From an uncultured Clostridia bacterium (GTDB taxonomy: Bacteria; Bacillota; Clostridia; TANB77; CAG-508): a stretch of 35,629 bases of DNA. Below are positions 28,370-35,629 of the stretch, one piece after another (the stretch's first letter is position 1; the number at the start of each line of letters is the position of its first letter). Below the pieces are notes generated by a model. The model searched no databases. It worked only from the letters and a program-made list of their open reading frames with translations, and was not told where the DNA came from. The stretch lies in NCBI GenBank assembly GCA_947624365.1, contig CANQJY010000003.1, forward strand, positions 1 through 35,629. Direction: 5' to 3'. Both the position numbers and the translations under genes were made by a program.

Positions 28370-28983
28370 TTATTGGATTTCAATTACATCTTGTACAACA
28401 CTAACATATGCTTGCTTGTGAAGTGGTTCTTCATCTCTGTTAATCTCTTTTACTATATTTGCAATTCTCACTTGTACTGTATCTAATATTCCTGCTGCAA
28501 TAATAGCCTGTTTGTTTCCTTTCGCTCCGCGCATGTGCCAATCCTCTTAGTGTTCCCAATATAACAATATTATCAGATGCAATAACCTCTGCTCCTGAAT
28601 TAACATCACCTAAAACAACTATGCTTCCTTCTTTTTCTAATTTTTGGCCGTGAACGTAATGATCCTCTATGGAATGTTGTTTCTGATATTAATGTTTCTT
28701 TTTCAAATGTTTTTGTGATACTTGCTAATCCTAATGTTTTTGGTGTGTCAAAATCAATTACAACATCTAATTCTTTTTGTATTAAATCTTGTATTTCGTC
28801 AATTTCTTTATTTTTTAATACTTTTCCTGTTACTCTTATTGGTGTTTTTTCCTGTTGATATAATTTTTTTAATTCTGGCAGTTTCTTTTTTAATACTTTT
28901 ATAATTTCTTCTTGACCTGCATTTTCTGATATTTTAAATAGAATAACATCTTTTTTTAATTGAACACTAATTACATTTTTCAT
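28370..28983 (-). pseudogene. minC: septum-site determining protein MinC, broken by two single-base insertions
   Basis: MinC blocks FtsZ ring assembly away from mid-cell. The first ~110 residues are intact and include the FHRGSLRS segment that leads into the MinC C-domain. Deleting one base at 28650 and one at 28529 (each reads as an extra C before GG on the minus strand) restores a 203-aa protein with SIVVLGDVNSGAEVIA, LGTLRGLAHAGA and VRIANIV, the classic C-terminal beta-helix, ending at UAA 28372-28370. As read, the protein stops after 125 aa. AAGGAAGG precedes the ATG at 28983, 15 nt after PBP2. No minD follows. Real mutation and sequencing error are both possible. Confidence 0.9.
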
Positions 28984-28998
28984 TGATACATCCTTCCT

Positions 28999-31119
28999 TT
29001 ACCTAAACATTTCTGTATATGGAATTGCTGTTACGTCTTCTGTAACATTTGTTAAATTCATTCCAAAATATTCTCTCATTATTTGTTTTACTGCATCTGC
29101 TGTATAATAACCATGTCCACCATTTTCTGCCATTACAACAACGGCAATTTCTGGATCATCAAATGGTGCAAATCCTGCAAACCATGCATTTACTTTGTTT
29201 CCTGGAGCTTCTGCTGAACCTGTTTTTCCTCCAACTGCAATTTCAAAATTTTGGAAAATACTTGCTGCTGTCCCTTCCTCCGTAACAGAGCGCATTCCTT
29301 GTAATACTACATTTAAATTTTGTGGTGTAATTGTTACATTTTCATTTTCGTTTTCTTCTAAGCCAAGTTTTTGACTAATAAAGCGGTTTATGTTACTTCG
29401 AGATTCTTCTGTTCCATCTGCTTTTCTAATAGTTTTTATTATACTAACATCTATTGGTTGACCTCCATTTGCCAACATACTTATATATTTTGCCATTTGT
29501 ACTGGACTAAATTCGTTATCTCCTTGACCAATAGCTGCATTTAATGTGTCACCTGGAGCCCAATATGATTCAGTCGGATGTAGTTTTGCTTTTGATTCTT
29601 TATTTGCTAATACTCCTGCTGTTTCGTCTTGCAATTCTACTCCTGTTTTTGTTCCTAATCCAAAATATTTTGCATATTTTTCTAATACGTCTATGCCCAT
29701 TCTATCAGCTGTCTCATAAAAGAAATAGTTACAAGAGTTTTCGATTGCTCCTATTACGTTTAGTGGTCCGTGACCTCTTCCATAATCTGTGTAATACCAA
29801 CAATTCATTCTTGTTCCATATTGTTGATATTTAGTGTATACACCTGTGTCTCTAATAACAGTATTACTATTAATTGCTCCTGATTCTAATCCTGCTATTG
29901 CAGTTACCATTTTAAATATAGATCCTGGTGAATATGATGTTTGTACTGCTTTATTTACTAATGGCTTTGACTCGTCATTAATATATTTATTCCAGTTTTC
30001 TGTGCTAATTCCTCCTACAAAGTCTTCTGGATTATACCCTGGGCAACTTGCTATTGCTAGTATTTCTCCTGTTTTTACATTCATTACTACACAGCTTTCT
30101 GAGATAGCATTATATACTTTTCCAAATCCTCCTGTGCGTATTTTTTCTAGATTTGCTGAAATAGCATCTTCTGTCACTTGTTGTAAATTTGCATCAATTG
30201 TTAAAACAATATCTGCTCCTGCTGTTGCTTCTTCTGCTGTGTATTCTGCCGTAATTGTTCCATCAACTGCCATATCAACTTGTTTTATTCCTTTTCGCCC
30301 TTTTAGGTATTCTTCAAATACATATTCAATTCCTGTTTTTCCGATTATGTCATTTTGGTCATATATGTTTTTTCTTTTTTCGTATTCTTCTGCACTTATA
30401 GTTGAAGCATATCCTAATACATGTGATGCTAAACTTCCTTTTGGATATGTTCTTTCTGGTGTAACAAAAATATTAACTCCTGGAAATTTGTCTGCATTTT
30501 CAGAAAATTCTGCAACTGCTTCTCTTGGAATGTCTTTAGCTATTGTAATAGCTTTAGTGCTACTATATCCTTCTCTTACAATTTCATATCTAATTCGCAT
30601 TATATTTCGTACTTCTACTATATTTTCCTGTGTGATTTCATATTTGTCTTTTATAATAAAAAATGCTTGTTCTGCTGTTGCATTTGTTGGTATATCATTA
30701 CTTTTTTTCCAATTTTCTAATGTTTCTCCTTGTATTGTATATGCATATGGGTCTATTGATATTGGAAAATGATCTGGATATTCGACTTGATATTTTTCTA
30801 ATACTTGTATTATATTCAAAATTGCGGTATTTAATGTGCTAATATCTATTTTGCTCCTATATAATTCTAATCCAAATTTTGTTTTAGAACTTACTAATAC
30901 ATTGCCAGATTTGTCCATTATTGAGCCTCTTGCCGCTTCTAATTCGCTTTCTCTTGTTAATCTAGTGTTTGATTGTTCTCTATACTCGGCTCCATGTACA
31001 ATTTGAAGGTTGAATAATTGTACAATTAGAATAATCCCTATAACGTACATAAATATTGTAAGTATGTTAAATCTTAAATTGGTATTAGCCGAATTATTTT
31101 TAGTTATTCTCTTTGCCAA
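28999..31119 (-). CDS. mrdA: penicillin-binding protein 2, class B transpeptidase
   Basis: PBP2 cross-links peptidoglycan of the lateral wall with RodA and MreBCD. The 706-aa protein has one N-terminal membrane helix (residues ~18-40), a dimerisation/pedestal domain and a C-terminal transpeptidase. The active-site triad of motifs is complete: SxxK in YSPGSIFK, SxN in NSCNYFF and KTG in GGKTGSAEAP. No PASTA domain is present, which favours PBP2 over SpoVD. The start is TTG at 31119 behind AAAGGAGG. It follows mreD by 29 nt in the mre cluster. Confidence 0.93.
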   Translation of the reverse strand: MAKRITKNNSANTNLRFNILTIFMYVIGIILIVQLFNLQIVHGAEYREQSNTRLTRESELEAARGSIMDKSGNVLVSSKTKFGLELYRSKIDISTLNTAILNIIQVLEKYQVEYPDHFPISIDPYAYTIQGETLENWKKSNDIPTNATAEQAFFIIKDKYEITQENIVEVRNIMRIRYEIVREGYSSTKAITIAKDIPREAVAEFSENADKFPGVNIFVTPERTYPKGSLASHVLGYASTISAEEYEKRKNIYDQNDIIGKTGIEYVFEEYLKGRKGIKQVDMAVDGTITAEYTAEEATAGADIVLTIDANLQQVTEDAISANLEKIRTGGFGKVYNAISESCVVMNVKTGEILAIASCPGYNPEDFVGGISTENWNKYINDESKPLVNKAVQTSYSPGSIFKMVTAIAGLESGAINSNTVIRDTGVYTKYQQYGTRMNCWYYTDYGRGHGPLNVIGAIENSCNYFFYETADRMGIDVLEKYAKYFGLGTKTGVELQDETAGVLANKESKAKLHPTESYWAPGDTLNAAIGQGDNEFSPVQMAKYISMLANGGQPIDVSIIKTIRKADGTEESRSNINRFISQKLGLEENENENVTITPQNLNVVLQGMRSVTEEGTAASIFQNFEIAVGGKTGSAEAPGNKVNAWFAGFAPFDDPEIAVVVMAENGGHGYYTADAVKQIMREYFGMNLTNVTEDVTAIPYTEMFR

Positions 31120-31148
31120 TTATATTTTCCTCCTTTTGCTCAATTTTA

Positions 31149-31682
31149 TTAAAAATATCGCGTTAATATTGTACTTTCTTTATATGTGTTTTCTAGATAA
31201 TATCCAAATTTTTGCATTAGTGGGTATAATATGACTGTTAAAATGATATTGTATATTACTTCTATTACTAGTATTTTTATAAATGTCAAAATTTCCAAAT
31301 TTGTTGAAAAAACAATGTAGTTCGCAAAATAGCAAACTATTTCAAAAAAGGCTGTTGATATTCCTATAATCATCATAATTGTAATACGGCTATTTTTTGA
31401 AAAGTTTTTGTCAAATAATTTTGCAATAATCCCTACAACTCCTAAAGTAATTGCACTTATTCCTACTTTGCTTTTAAAAAGATAATCTAATATAAATCCT
31501 AAAATTATTCCATAAGTTACACCCATAAATTTGCTACCAAATAGTCCAATAAATATAATGCAAATTACAAATAAATTTGGCATAACTCCTGCAATAGTAA
31601 ACCAATTGAAAAAGTTGGATTGCAAGAAGTACGCAATAAACAATAATAAAATAACAAATATATGTGTTAATACTTTTCTCAT
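31149..31682 (-). CDS. mreD: rod shape-determining protein MreD
   Basis: A 177-aa integral membrane protein of the elongasome, linking MreC to the wall synthesis machinery. It shows five or six hydrophobic segments and the usual N-terminal IAYFLQSNFFNWF...GVMPNLFVICIIFIGLF pattern of the family. The ATG at 31682 is preceded by GGGAGG and lies 21 nt after mreC. Identification rests on membrane profile plus position between mreC and PBP2. Confidence 0.9.
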   Translation of the reverse strand: MRKVLTHIFVILLLFIAYFLQSNFFNWFTIAGVMPNLFVICIIFIGLFGSKFMGVTYGIILGFILDYLFKSKVGISAITLGVVGIIAKLFDKNFSKNSRITIMMIIGISTAFFEIVCYFANYIVFSTNLEILTFIKILVIEVIYNIILTVILYPLMQKFGYYLENTYKESTILTRYF

Positions 31683-31703
31683 GCTTTCCTCCCTTTTCTT
31701 TAC

Positions 31704-32516
31704 CTAATTGTTTATAACTAATACTGTATCTAATTTATTAAAATCAACTGCTGTTTCAATTACAGCATATCTGTCTGTAATATTTTTTGATGGGCTTACA
31801 TTTTTAATGCTTCCTACATGTATTCCCTTTGGATAAATTCCTCCTAATCCTGATGTTTCTATACTGTCTCCTTGGATTATATTCGCATCTGTTGGAATAT
31901 ACATTCCTCTTAATTCTGTTGTGTTTTCTAATGTTCCTTTACATACAATACTGTCTTTATTTGTCCCCATCATGCAACTAACTGAACTTGCTGTATCTAT
32001 TATTGTCTGTACCTTTGCAGTTTTGTCTGTAACTGACACAATATGCCCTACTAATCCTTTGTCTGCTATTACTGTCATGTTTTCTGCAATTCCATCTTTA
32101 CTTCCTACATTTATTATTATTGTTTTTGAGTAATTACTTATGTCTTTGTTAATTATGTATGCTGGGATTGTTTTGTATTCTGCATATTTTTGGTTTAGTT
32201 CTAAGTATTCTTTTAGGGTTTCATTTTCTGTTTTTATATTTTCTAATTCTCTTAAAGATTGCTCTAATTCACTATTTTGTTTTTTTAGTTGTTGGTTTTC
32301 TTCTTTTAAGTTTTGGACATCTGTAAAAAAAGCGTCATTTCCATTCATTTTGTTTTTTAAATATGTTAATCCATTTTGAATTGGCATTACTAGTTTGTTT
32401 GCTACGTTTTCAAAAAAAGAAGTGTTACTTTCACCATTAGAAAATATTACTATAAAAATAAGTATTATAATGGTTATAATTATTCCTAAAATGCCTACTT
32501 TGTTCTTTTTTAGCAT
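31704..32516 (-). CDS. mreC: rod shape-determining protein MreC
   Basis: MreC is a bitopic scaffold of the elongasome that binds PBP2 outside the membrane. The 270-aa protein has one N-terminal helix (residues ~7-25), a coiled coil (~60-100, rich in Glu, Leu, Lys and Asn) and the paired beta-barrel domain (INVGSKDGIAENMTVIADKGLVGHI; GIYPKGIHVGSI). The ATG at 32516 follows GAGAGG. The frame is open to 32555, but that extension runs into the palindromic repeat and is rejected. A 30-nt gap separates the palindrome from the start. Confidence 0.94.
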   Translation of the reverse strand: MLKKNKVGILGIIITIIILIFIVIFSNGESNTSFFENVANKLVMPIQNGLTYLKNKMNGNDAFFTDVQNLKEENQQLKKQNSELEQSLRELENIKTENETLKEYLELNQKYAEYKTIPAYIINKDISNYSKTIIINVGSKDGIAENMTVIADKGLVGHIVSVTDKTAKVQTIIDTASSVSCMMGTNKDSIVCKGTLENTTELRGMYIPTDANIIQGDSIETSGLGGIYPKGIHVGSIKNVSPSKNITDRYAVIETAVDFNKLDTVLVINN

Positions 32517-32545
32517 ATATATTCCTCTCTCTTTCTTTTTGTCGC

Positions 32546-32639
32546 TTTTGTCCATTTTGGGACGGTCCTTTTTTGGACATTTGTCTCAAATGTCCAAAAA
32601 AGGACCGTCCCAAAATGGACAAAACGGGCAAAATGGACA
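32546..32639. repeat. long palindrome between mreB and mreC
   Basis: Arms of 38 bp (32546-32583 and 32587-32624) pair perfectly around a 3-nt loop. A diverged extra half (32625-32639) joins it to the mreB stop with no gap. Core sequences match the copies at 8401 and 12849. In the mreBCD transcript it would fold into a hairpin stable enough to cause pausing, partial termination or nuclease protection of the mreB part. Confidence 0.92.
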
Positions 32640-33674
32640 TTATTTTCTTTTTCTAGCATTTACTAATACTGTTTTTAGATTTTCCAAATCTTCTAGTGTT
32701 TTTCCAGTTCCTCTTACTACACAATCAAGTGGTTCTTCAGCAATATATACTGGCATACCTGTTTCAATGCTTAATAATTTGTCTAAATTCTGAATTAAAG
32801 CTCCTCCTCCTGCTAAAACAATCCCTTTTTCCATAATGTCAGCTGCTAGTTCTGGTGGTGTTTTTTCTAATGTTGCTTTTACTATTTCTATAATTTTTTG
32901 AATAGATTCTCTCATTGCTTCTTCCATTTGTGTTGAAGTTATTTGTACATTTCTAGGTAGCCCGTCTATTAAGTCTCTACCTCTTATTTGCATGCTTATT
33001 TCTGTCATAAGTGGCATTGCACAGCCTATTCTCATCTTAATTTGCTCTGCTGTAGTTTCACCTATTGCTATATTTAACTCTCTTTTTATATAATTTACAA
33101 TATCTTCATCTAATTCGTCTCCTGCTATTCTAAGTGAATGGCTGACTACTATTCCCCCTAATGAAATTACTGCTACTTCTGTTGTTCCTCCTCCAATATC
33201 TACAATAATGTTTCCACTTGGTTCTGCTATGTCCAATGATGCACCAATTGCTGCTGCCATAGGTTCCTCAATAAGATATACTTCTTTTGCTCCTGCCTGC
33301 ATTATAGATTCTTCTACTGCTCTTTCTTCTACTTCTGTAATTCCTGATGGTACGCCTACAACTACTCTAGGCTTTCCGAGTTTATATCTTCTATCAATTT
33401 TTTGCATTAAATTTCTTAGCATTAATTGTGTTGCTGTAAAATCTGCAATAACTCCATCTTTTAAAGGTCTTACTGCTTTTATTTGCTCTGGTGTTCTTCC
33501 TAACATTTCTTTTGCTTCTGTTCCTGTTGCTACTATATTTCCTGTTTTCCTATCTATTGCAACAACAGATGGTTCTTTTAAGACAATTCCTCTTCCTTTT
33601 AGTGTTACTAAAATATTGGCTGTTCCTAAGTCAATTCCTACATCTTTTGATCCGATTGTGAAAAGTTTCATCAT
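32640..33674 (-). CDS. mreB: rod shape-determining protein MreB (bacterial actin)
   Basis: MreB forms membrane-bound filaments that steer wall synthesis. The 344-aa length and the actin-fold nucleotide motifs fit: GIDLGTANILV (phosphate 1), a phosphate-2 loop in IVDIGGGTTEVAVI, and the adenosine motif GIVLAGGGALIQNLD. The region PSVVAIDRKTG is typical MreB. Two adjacent ATG codons occur at 33674 and 33671; GAGG lies just upstream and GAAGGG a little further, so either may be used. It is 18 nt after radC. The UAA is followed at once by the palindromic repeat. Confidence 0.97.
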   Translation of the reverse strand: MMKLFTIGSKDVGIDLGTANILVTLKGRGIVLKEPSVVAIDRKTGNIVATGTEAKEMLGRTPEQIKAVRPLKDGVIADFTATQLMLRNLMQKIDRRYKLGKPRVVVGVPSGITEVEERAVEESIMQAGAKEVYLIEEPMAAAIGASLDIAEPSGNIIVDIGGGTTEVAVISLGGIVVSHSLRIAGDELDEDIVNYIKRELNIAIGETTAEQIKMRIGCAMPLMTEISMQIRGRDLIDGLPRNVQITSTQMEEAMRESIQKIIEIVKATLEKTPPELAADIMEKGIVLAGGGALIQNLDKLLSIETGMPVYIAEEPLDCVVRGTGKTLEDLENLKTVLVNARKRK

Positions 33675-33692
33675 ACCTCATATCCCTTCTTA

Positions 33693-34424
33693 TTAACAAT
33701 TTTGCATTCTTTCTGCTTTTTCTTTTATGTATTGATATACACTTGTATATTGCATATTGTTTCCTATAATGACAGTATCACATAGATCAATTTCAAATAC
33801 GGCTAATGCATTGTATAGTTTGTCCGTAAATTTGATATCTCCTTCACTTGGTTTTACTTTTCCACTTGGGTGATTATGTACTAAAATGACTTTCGAAGCC
33901 TCTGCTTTCATTGCAACTTGTAAAATATTTTTTATTCCTATATCAACAAAGTTGCTTCCTCCAAGCGCAATATCTTCGACTTTAATTATTTTTAAAGCAT
34001 TATCTAGTAATACTGCTTTTGCAATTTCTCGTTTTTGATTTTGAAATTCGCTAAGAAACATTTTTGCTACTTCTTCTGGATTTTTTAGATAGATTCCTTT
34101 GTAATTAGCTGGTTTTGACATTCTTACAGCCAGTTCGCATACGGCTTTTAGTTGAATGGCTTTGACTTTTCCTATCCCTTTTATTTTTGTTAGTTCTGCA
34201 ATACTTAATTTTTGCAAAAATGATAAGTCTTCTCTTCCAGTTTCTCTTAGTTTTAATATTCTTTGTGCTACTTGCACAGAAGTTTCTTCCCTAGTTCCAC
34301 TTTTTATTATAATTGCTAGTAGTTCTGCATTTGATAATGCTTTTTCTCCATGTAATTCTAATTTTTCATATGGTCTTTCTGATTCTGGTAGATCCTTGAT
34401 CTTTATAGACAAATCAAAATACAT
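33693..34424 (-). CDS. radC: RadC family protein with JAMM metalloprotease-like domain
   Basis: A 243-aa protein. The N-terminal half has a helix-hairpin-helix (LSIAELTKIKGIGKVKAIQLKAV, residues ~88-110), and the C-terminal half has the MPN/JAMM fold with VHNHPSGKVKPSEGD (HxH-7-S-2-D zinc motif). The old link to recombination repair is doubtful; the role is unknown. Position before mreB is common in Clostridia. The ATG at 34424 is only just after AAAGGA, so the in-frame TTG at 34412 is a possible alternative start. Confidence 0.94.
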   Translation of the reverse strand: MYFDLSIKIKDLPESERPYEKLELHGEKALSNAELLAIIIKSGTREETSVQVAQRILKLRETGREDLSFLQKLSIAELTKIKGIGKVKAIQLKAVCELAVRMSKPANYKGIYLKNPEEVAKMFLSEFQNQKREIAKAVLLDNALKIIKVEDIALGGSNFVDIGIKNILQVAMKAEASKVILVHNHPSGKVKPSEGDIKFTDKLYNALAVFEIDLCDTVIIGNNMQYTSVYQYIKEKAERMQNC

Positions 34425-34448
34425 TCCTTTCTTGCATCTGTTTGTCCC

Positions 34449-34706
34449 TTATATTTTTCTATAGATAAAGATTGCAAGTATCATTCCTATAATGCTGGCA
34501 ACGTTTAATTGGAACATTAAGCCAAATGTTAATTTTAAAATACTTAAGTCTAATATTATTGGGCTTTCTAATCCAAATTGTTGCTCATATGACAACCACC
34601 ATAGCCATGGTACATTACTTGCTAACTTTCCTATTAGTCCCCCGATTACCAATCCTGATAATATAAATACAATTAATATCCATATACTTTTATCTCTTGT
34701 GGCCAT
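34449..34706 (-). CDS. DUF4321 small membrane protein
   Basis: An 85-aa protein with two hydrophobic helices (residues ~7-28 and ~60-82) and the WILIVFILSGLVIGGLIG start typical of DUF4321, a family common in Clostridia next to radC/mreB. Function unknown. The ATG at 34706 has AAAGGA about 13 nt upstream, rather far. It is the first gene after the promoter at 34771-34799 and is followed 24 nt later by radC, so it probably heads the mre operon. Confidence 0.82.
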   Translation of the reverse strand: MATRDKSIWILIVFILSGLVIGGLIGKLASNVPWLWWLSYEQQFGLESPIILDLSILKLTFGLMFQLNVASIIGMILAIFIYRKI

Positions 34707-34770
34707 TTTTTTGTTTCATTCCTTTCTTTCTTTTTTCTTACGGAAACTCACATTTTTTTGTCATATACGT

Positions 34771-34799
34771 ATTATATATTGATTTTATAAATTTTTCAA
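34771..34799 (-). promoter_or_regulatory. promoter of the DUF4321-radC-mre cluster, TTGAAA-17-TATAAT
   Basis: On the minus strand TTGAAA (34799-34794) and a perfect TATAAT (34776-34771) are 17 nt apart. It is the only good promoter seen upstream of this seven-gene run. Confidence 0.75.
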
Positions 34800-34872
34800 G
34801 TGATTTGCTATATTTTGCTTGATTTTTTTGAATTACCATATTTTGTGTGTTTCTTTATTTTAAAAAAGGTTG

Positions 34873-34878
34873 TATAAT
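34873..34878 (+). promoter_or_regulatory. -10 box of the mecA promoter
   Basis: A perfect TATAAT lies 39 nt before the TTG start. The -35 at the matching distance (34850-34855, TTTCTT) is weak, so an activator or another sigma factor may be involved. Confidence 0.45.
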
Positions 34879-34916
34879 ATATATAGTGATATATCATCAT
34901 TCTAGGAGGGTTTACT

Positions 34917-35552
34917 TTGAAAATTGAAAAATTAACAGAAAATAAAATTCGTATAATTATTAATCAAGATGATTTAAAAGATTCTTCTTTAGATTTACAT
35001 ACTATTATGACAAAAACCATTGAGGCACAAGGACTCTTCTTAGAAATTTTAGATAAGGCTAAGAAGGAATGTGGTTTTGATACAGATGGTTATAAATTAT
35101 TGATTGAGGCTTTTTCTTCTCAAGATGAGGTCATTGTTTTTACTATTACAAAATTCGAATTGAAAGCTGAGGATAAGCCTGCTGTTTCTTCTTTTCCAAA
35201 ACGTCTAAAGGTAAAGCGTAAATTTAATGTATTGCCAATTTACGATTTTTCTATTTATCGTTTTGAAGATTTTGAACAGTTCTGTTCTTTTTGTGCATCT
35301 TTAAGAATGTATAATCAACTTTCTACAAATGGGTTAATGTGCTCTTCTTTATATTCTTATAATAATAAGTTTTTTCTTGTTTTAAGTAGAATTCAGTTGG
35401 AGTATAAATCTTTTATTCTACTTTGCTCTCTTTTGAGTGAGTTTGCTATTTTTTGTACCAATGTTAATAATTTTGAAAATCGTTTAAAAGAATATGGAAA
35501 ATGCTTGATGAGAAAAAATGCTATTTCTACAACTTTAAAGTTTTTTAATTAA
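34917..35552 (+). CDS. mecA: MecA-type adaptor protein for ClpC
   Basis: MecA-type adaptors deliver substrates to the ClpC-ClpP protease; in Bacillus they control competence and sporulation. The 211-aa protein has the N-terminal substrate-binding domain (MKIEKLTENKIRI, residues 1-13; DLKDSSLDLH ~19-28) and the C-terminal ClpC-binding domain (YRFEDFEQFCSF, then RLKEYGKCLM near the end). The start is TTG at 34917 with AGGAGGG 7 nt before. It is a single-gene unit with its own terminator. Substrates are unknown here. Confidence 0.9.
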   Translation: MKIEKLTENKIRIIINQDDLKDSSLDLHTIMTKTIEAQGLFLEILDKAKKECGFDTDGYKLLIEAFSSQDEVIVFTITKFELKAEDKPAVSSFPKRLKVKRKFNVLPIYDFSIYRFEDFEQFCSFCASLRMYNQLSTNGLMCSSLYSYNNKFFLVLSRIQLEYKSFILLCSLLSEFAIFCTNVNNFENRLKEYGKCLMRKNAISTTLKFFN

Positions 35553-35557
35553 CTTTT

Positions 35558-35590
35558 AAGAGAGTTCCTAGAAACTTAGGAACTCTCTTT
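35558..35590 (+). terminator. intrinsic terminator of mecA
   Basis: A perfect 13-bp stem (35558-35570 with 35577-35589) encloses a 6-nt loop and is followed by TTTGATTTTT. It starts 5 nt after the mecA stop. Confidence 0.9.
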
Positions 35591-35629
35591 GATTTTTCTT
35601 ACTTCTGTTTCTGTTAATTGCATTATATC
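35576..35629 (-). CDS. possible C-terminal end of a gene running off the window
   Basis: On the minus strand the frame from 35629 reads IMQLTETEVRKIKESS and stops at UAA 35578-35576, inside the mecA terminator. The charged, helix-like sequence and lack of earlier stops fit the tail of a convergent gene, but 17 codons are too few to be sure. Confidence 0.3.
   Translation of the reverse strand, partial: DIMQLTETEVRKIKESS

Noticed and set aside
32437-32640. Short minus-strand frame over the mreB-mreC gap, and the similar frame at 8013-8516
   Set aside because: Both translate the palindromic repeat ([17 protein letters not shown]) plus antisense or out-of-frame sequence.

Overview
The window is AT-rich and comes from a low-GC, spore-forming member of the Bacillota, most likely class Clostridia. 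Evidence: a SpoIIE phosphatase, a MecA-type adaptor, a G5/SleB-type wall hydrolase, strong AGGAGG ribosome binding sites, frequent TTG and GTG starts, and an mre/radC cluster in typical Clostridia order. Species cannot be named from this sequence. About 20 genes are readable, most on the minus strand, and all stop at UAA or UAG.

Layout. 1-320: no protein gene, but a consensus-like plus-strand promoter and a perfect hairpin that could bracket a small RNA. 321-7561: rpoC and rpoB (minus). rpoB has its own promoter and a foldable leader of about 190 nt (7562-7751). 7900-10390: a small multidrug-export-family membrane protein (plus), converging on an AI-2E/PerM-family permease and exonuclease III (minus). 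10502-11512: a membrane-anchored DUF348-G5-SleB wall hydrolase. 11651-16848: a minus-strand operon spoIIE, WG-repeat membrane protein, acpS, tatD. 17074-27415: an operon of two giant surface proteins. The first has DUF11-like and SdrD-B-like domains and a (GGEQQ)n linker. The second has a thioester-like head and several SpaA/Cna-B modules, and is interrupted by one in-frame UGA at 18499-18501. 27720-28369: two small unknown genes (plus). 28370-34706: the cell-shape cluster DUF4321, radC, mreB, mreC, mreD, PBP2, minC (minus). minC is broken by two single-base insertions and no minD follows. 34917-35552: a MecA adaptor (plus).

How it fits together. The mre genes and PBP2 run lateral wall synthesis. 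SpoIIE acts in forespore sigma-F activation. AcpS charges acyl carrier protein. The G5/SleB protein probably trims wall. The two giant proteins would decorate the cell surface.

The most unusual feature is a family of long near-perfect palindromes (core GGGACGGTCC followed by TTTTTT and GGACA) at four places. All of them begin exactly at, or within 2 nt of, a stop codon: rpoC, the small exporter, the permease, the WG gene and mreB. They look like REP/MITE-type elements fixed at gene 3' ends, two of them inside operons. The other strong points are the UGA-split adhesin, the doubly frameshifted minC and the rpoB leader.
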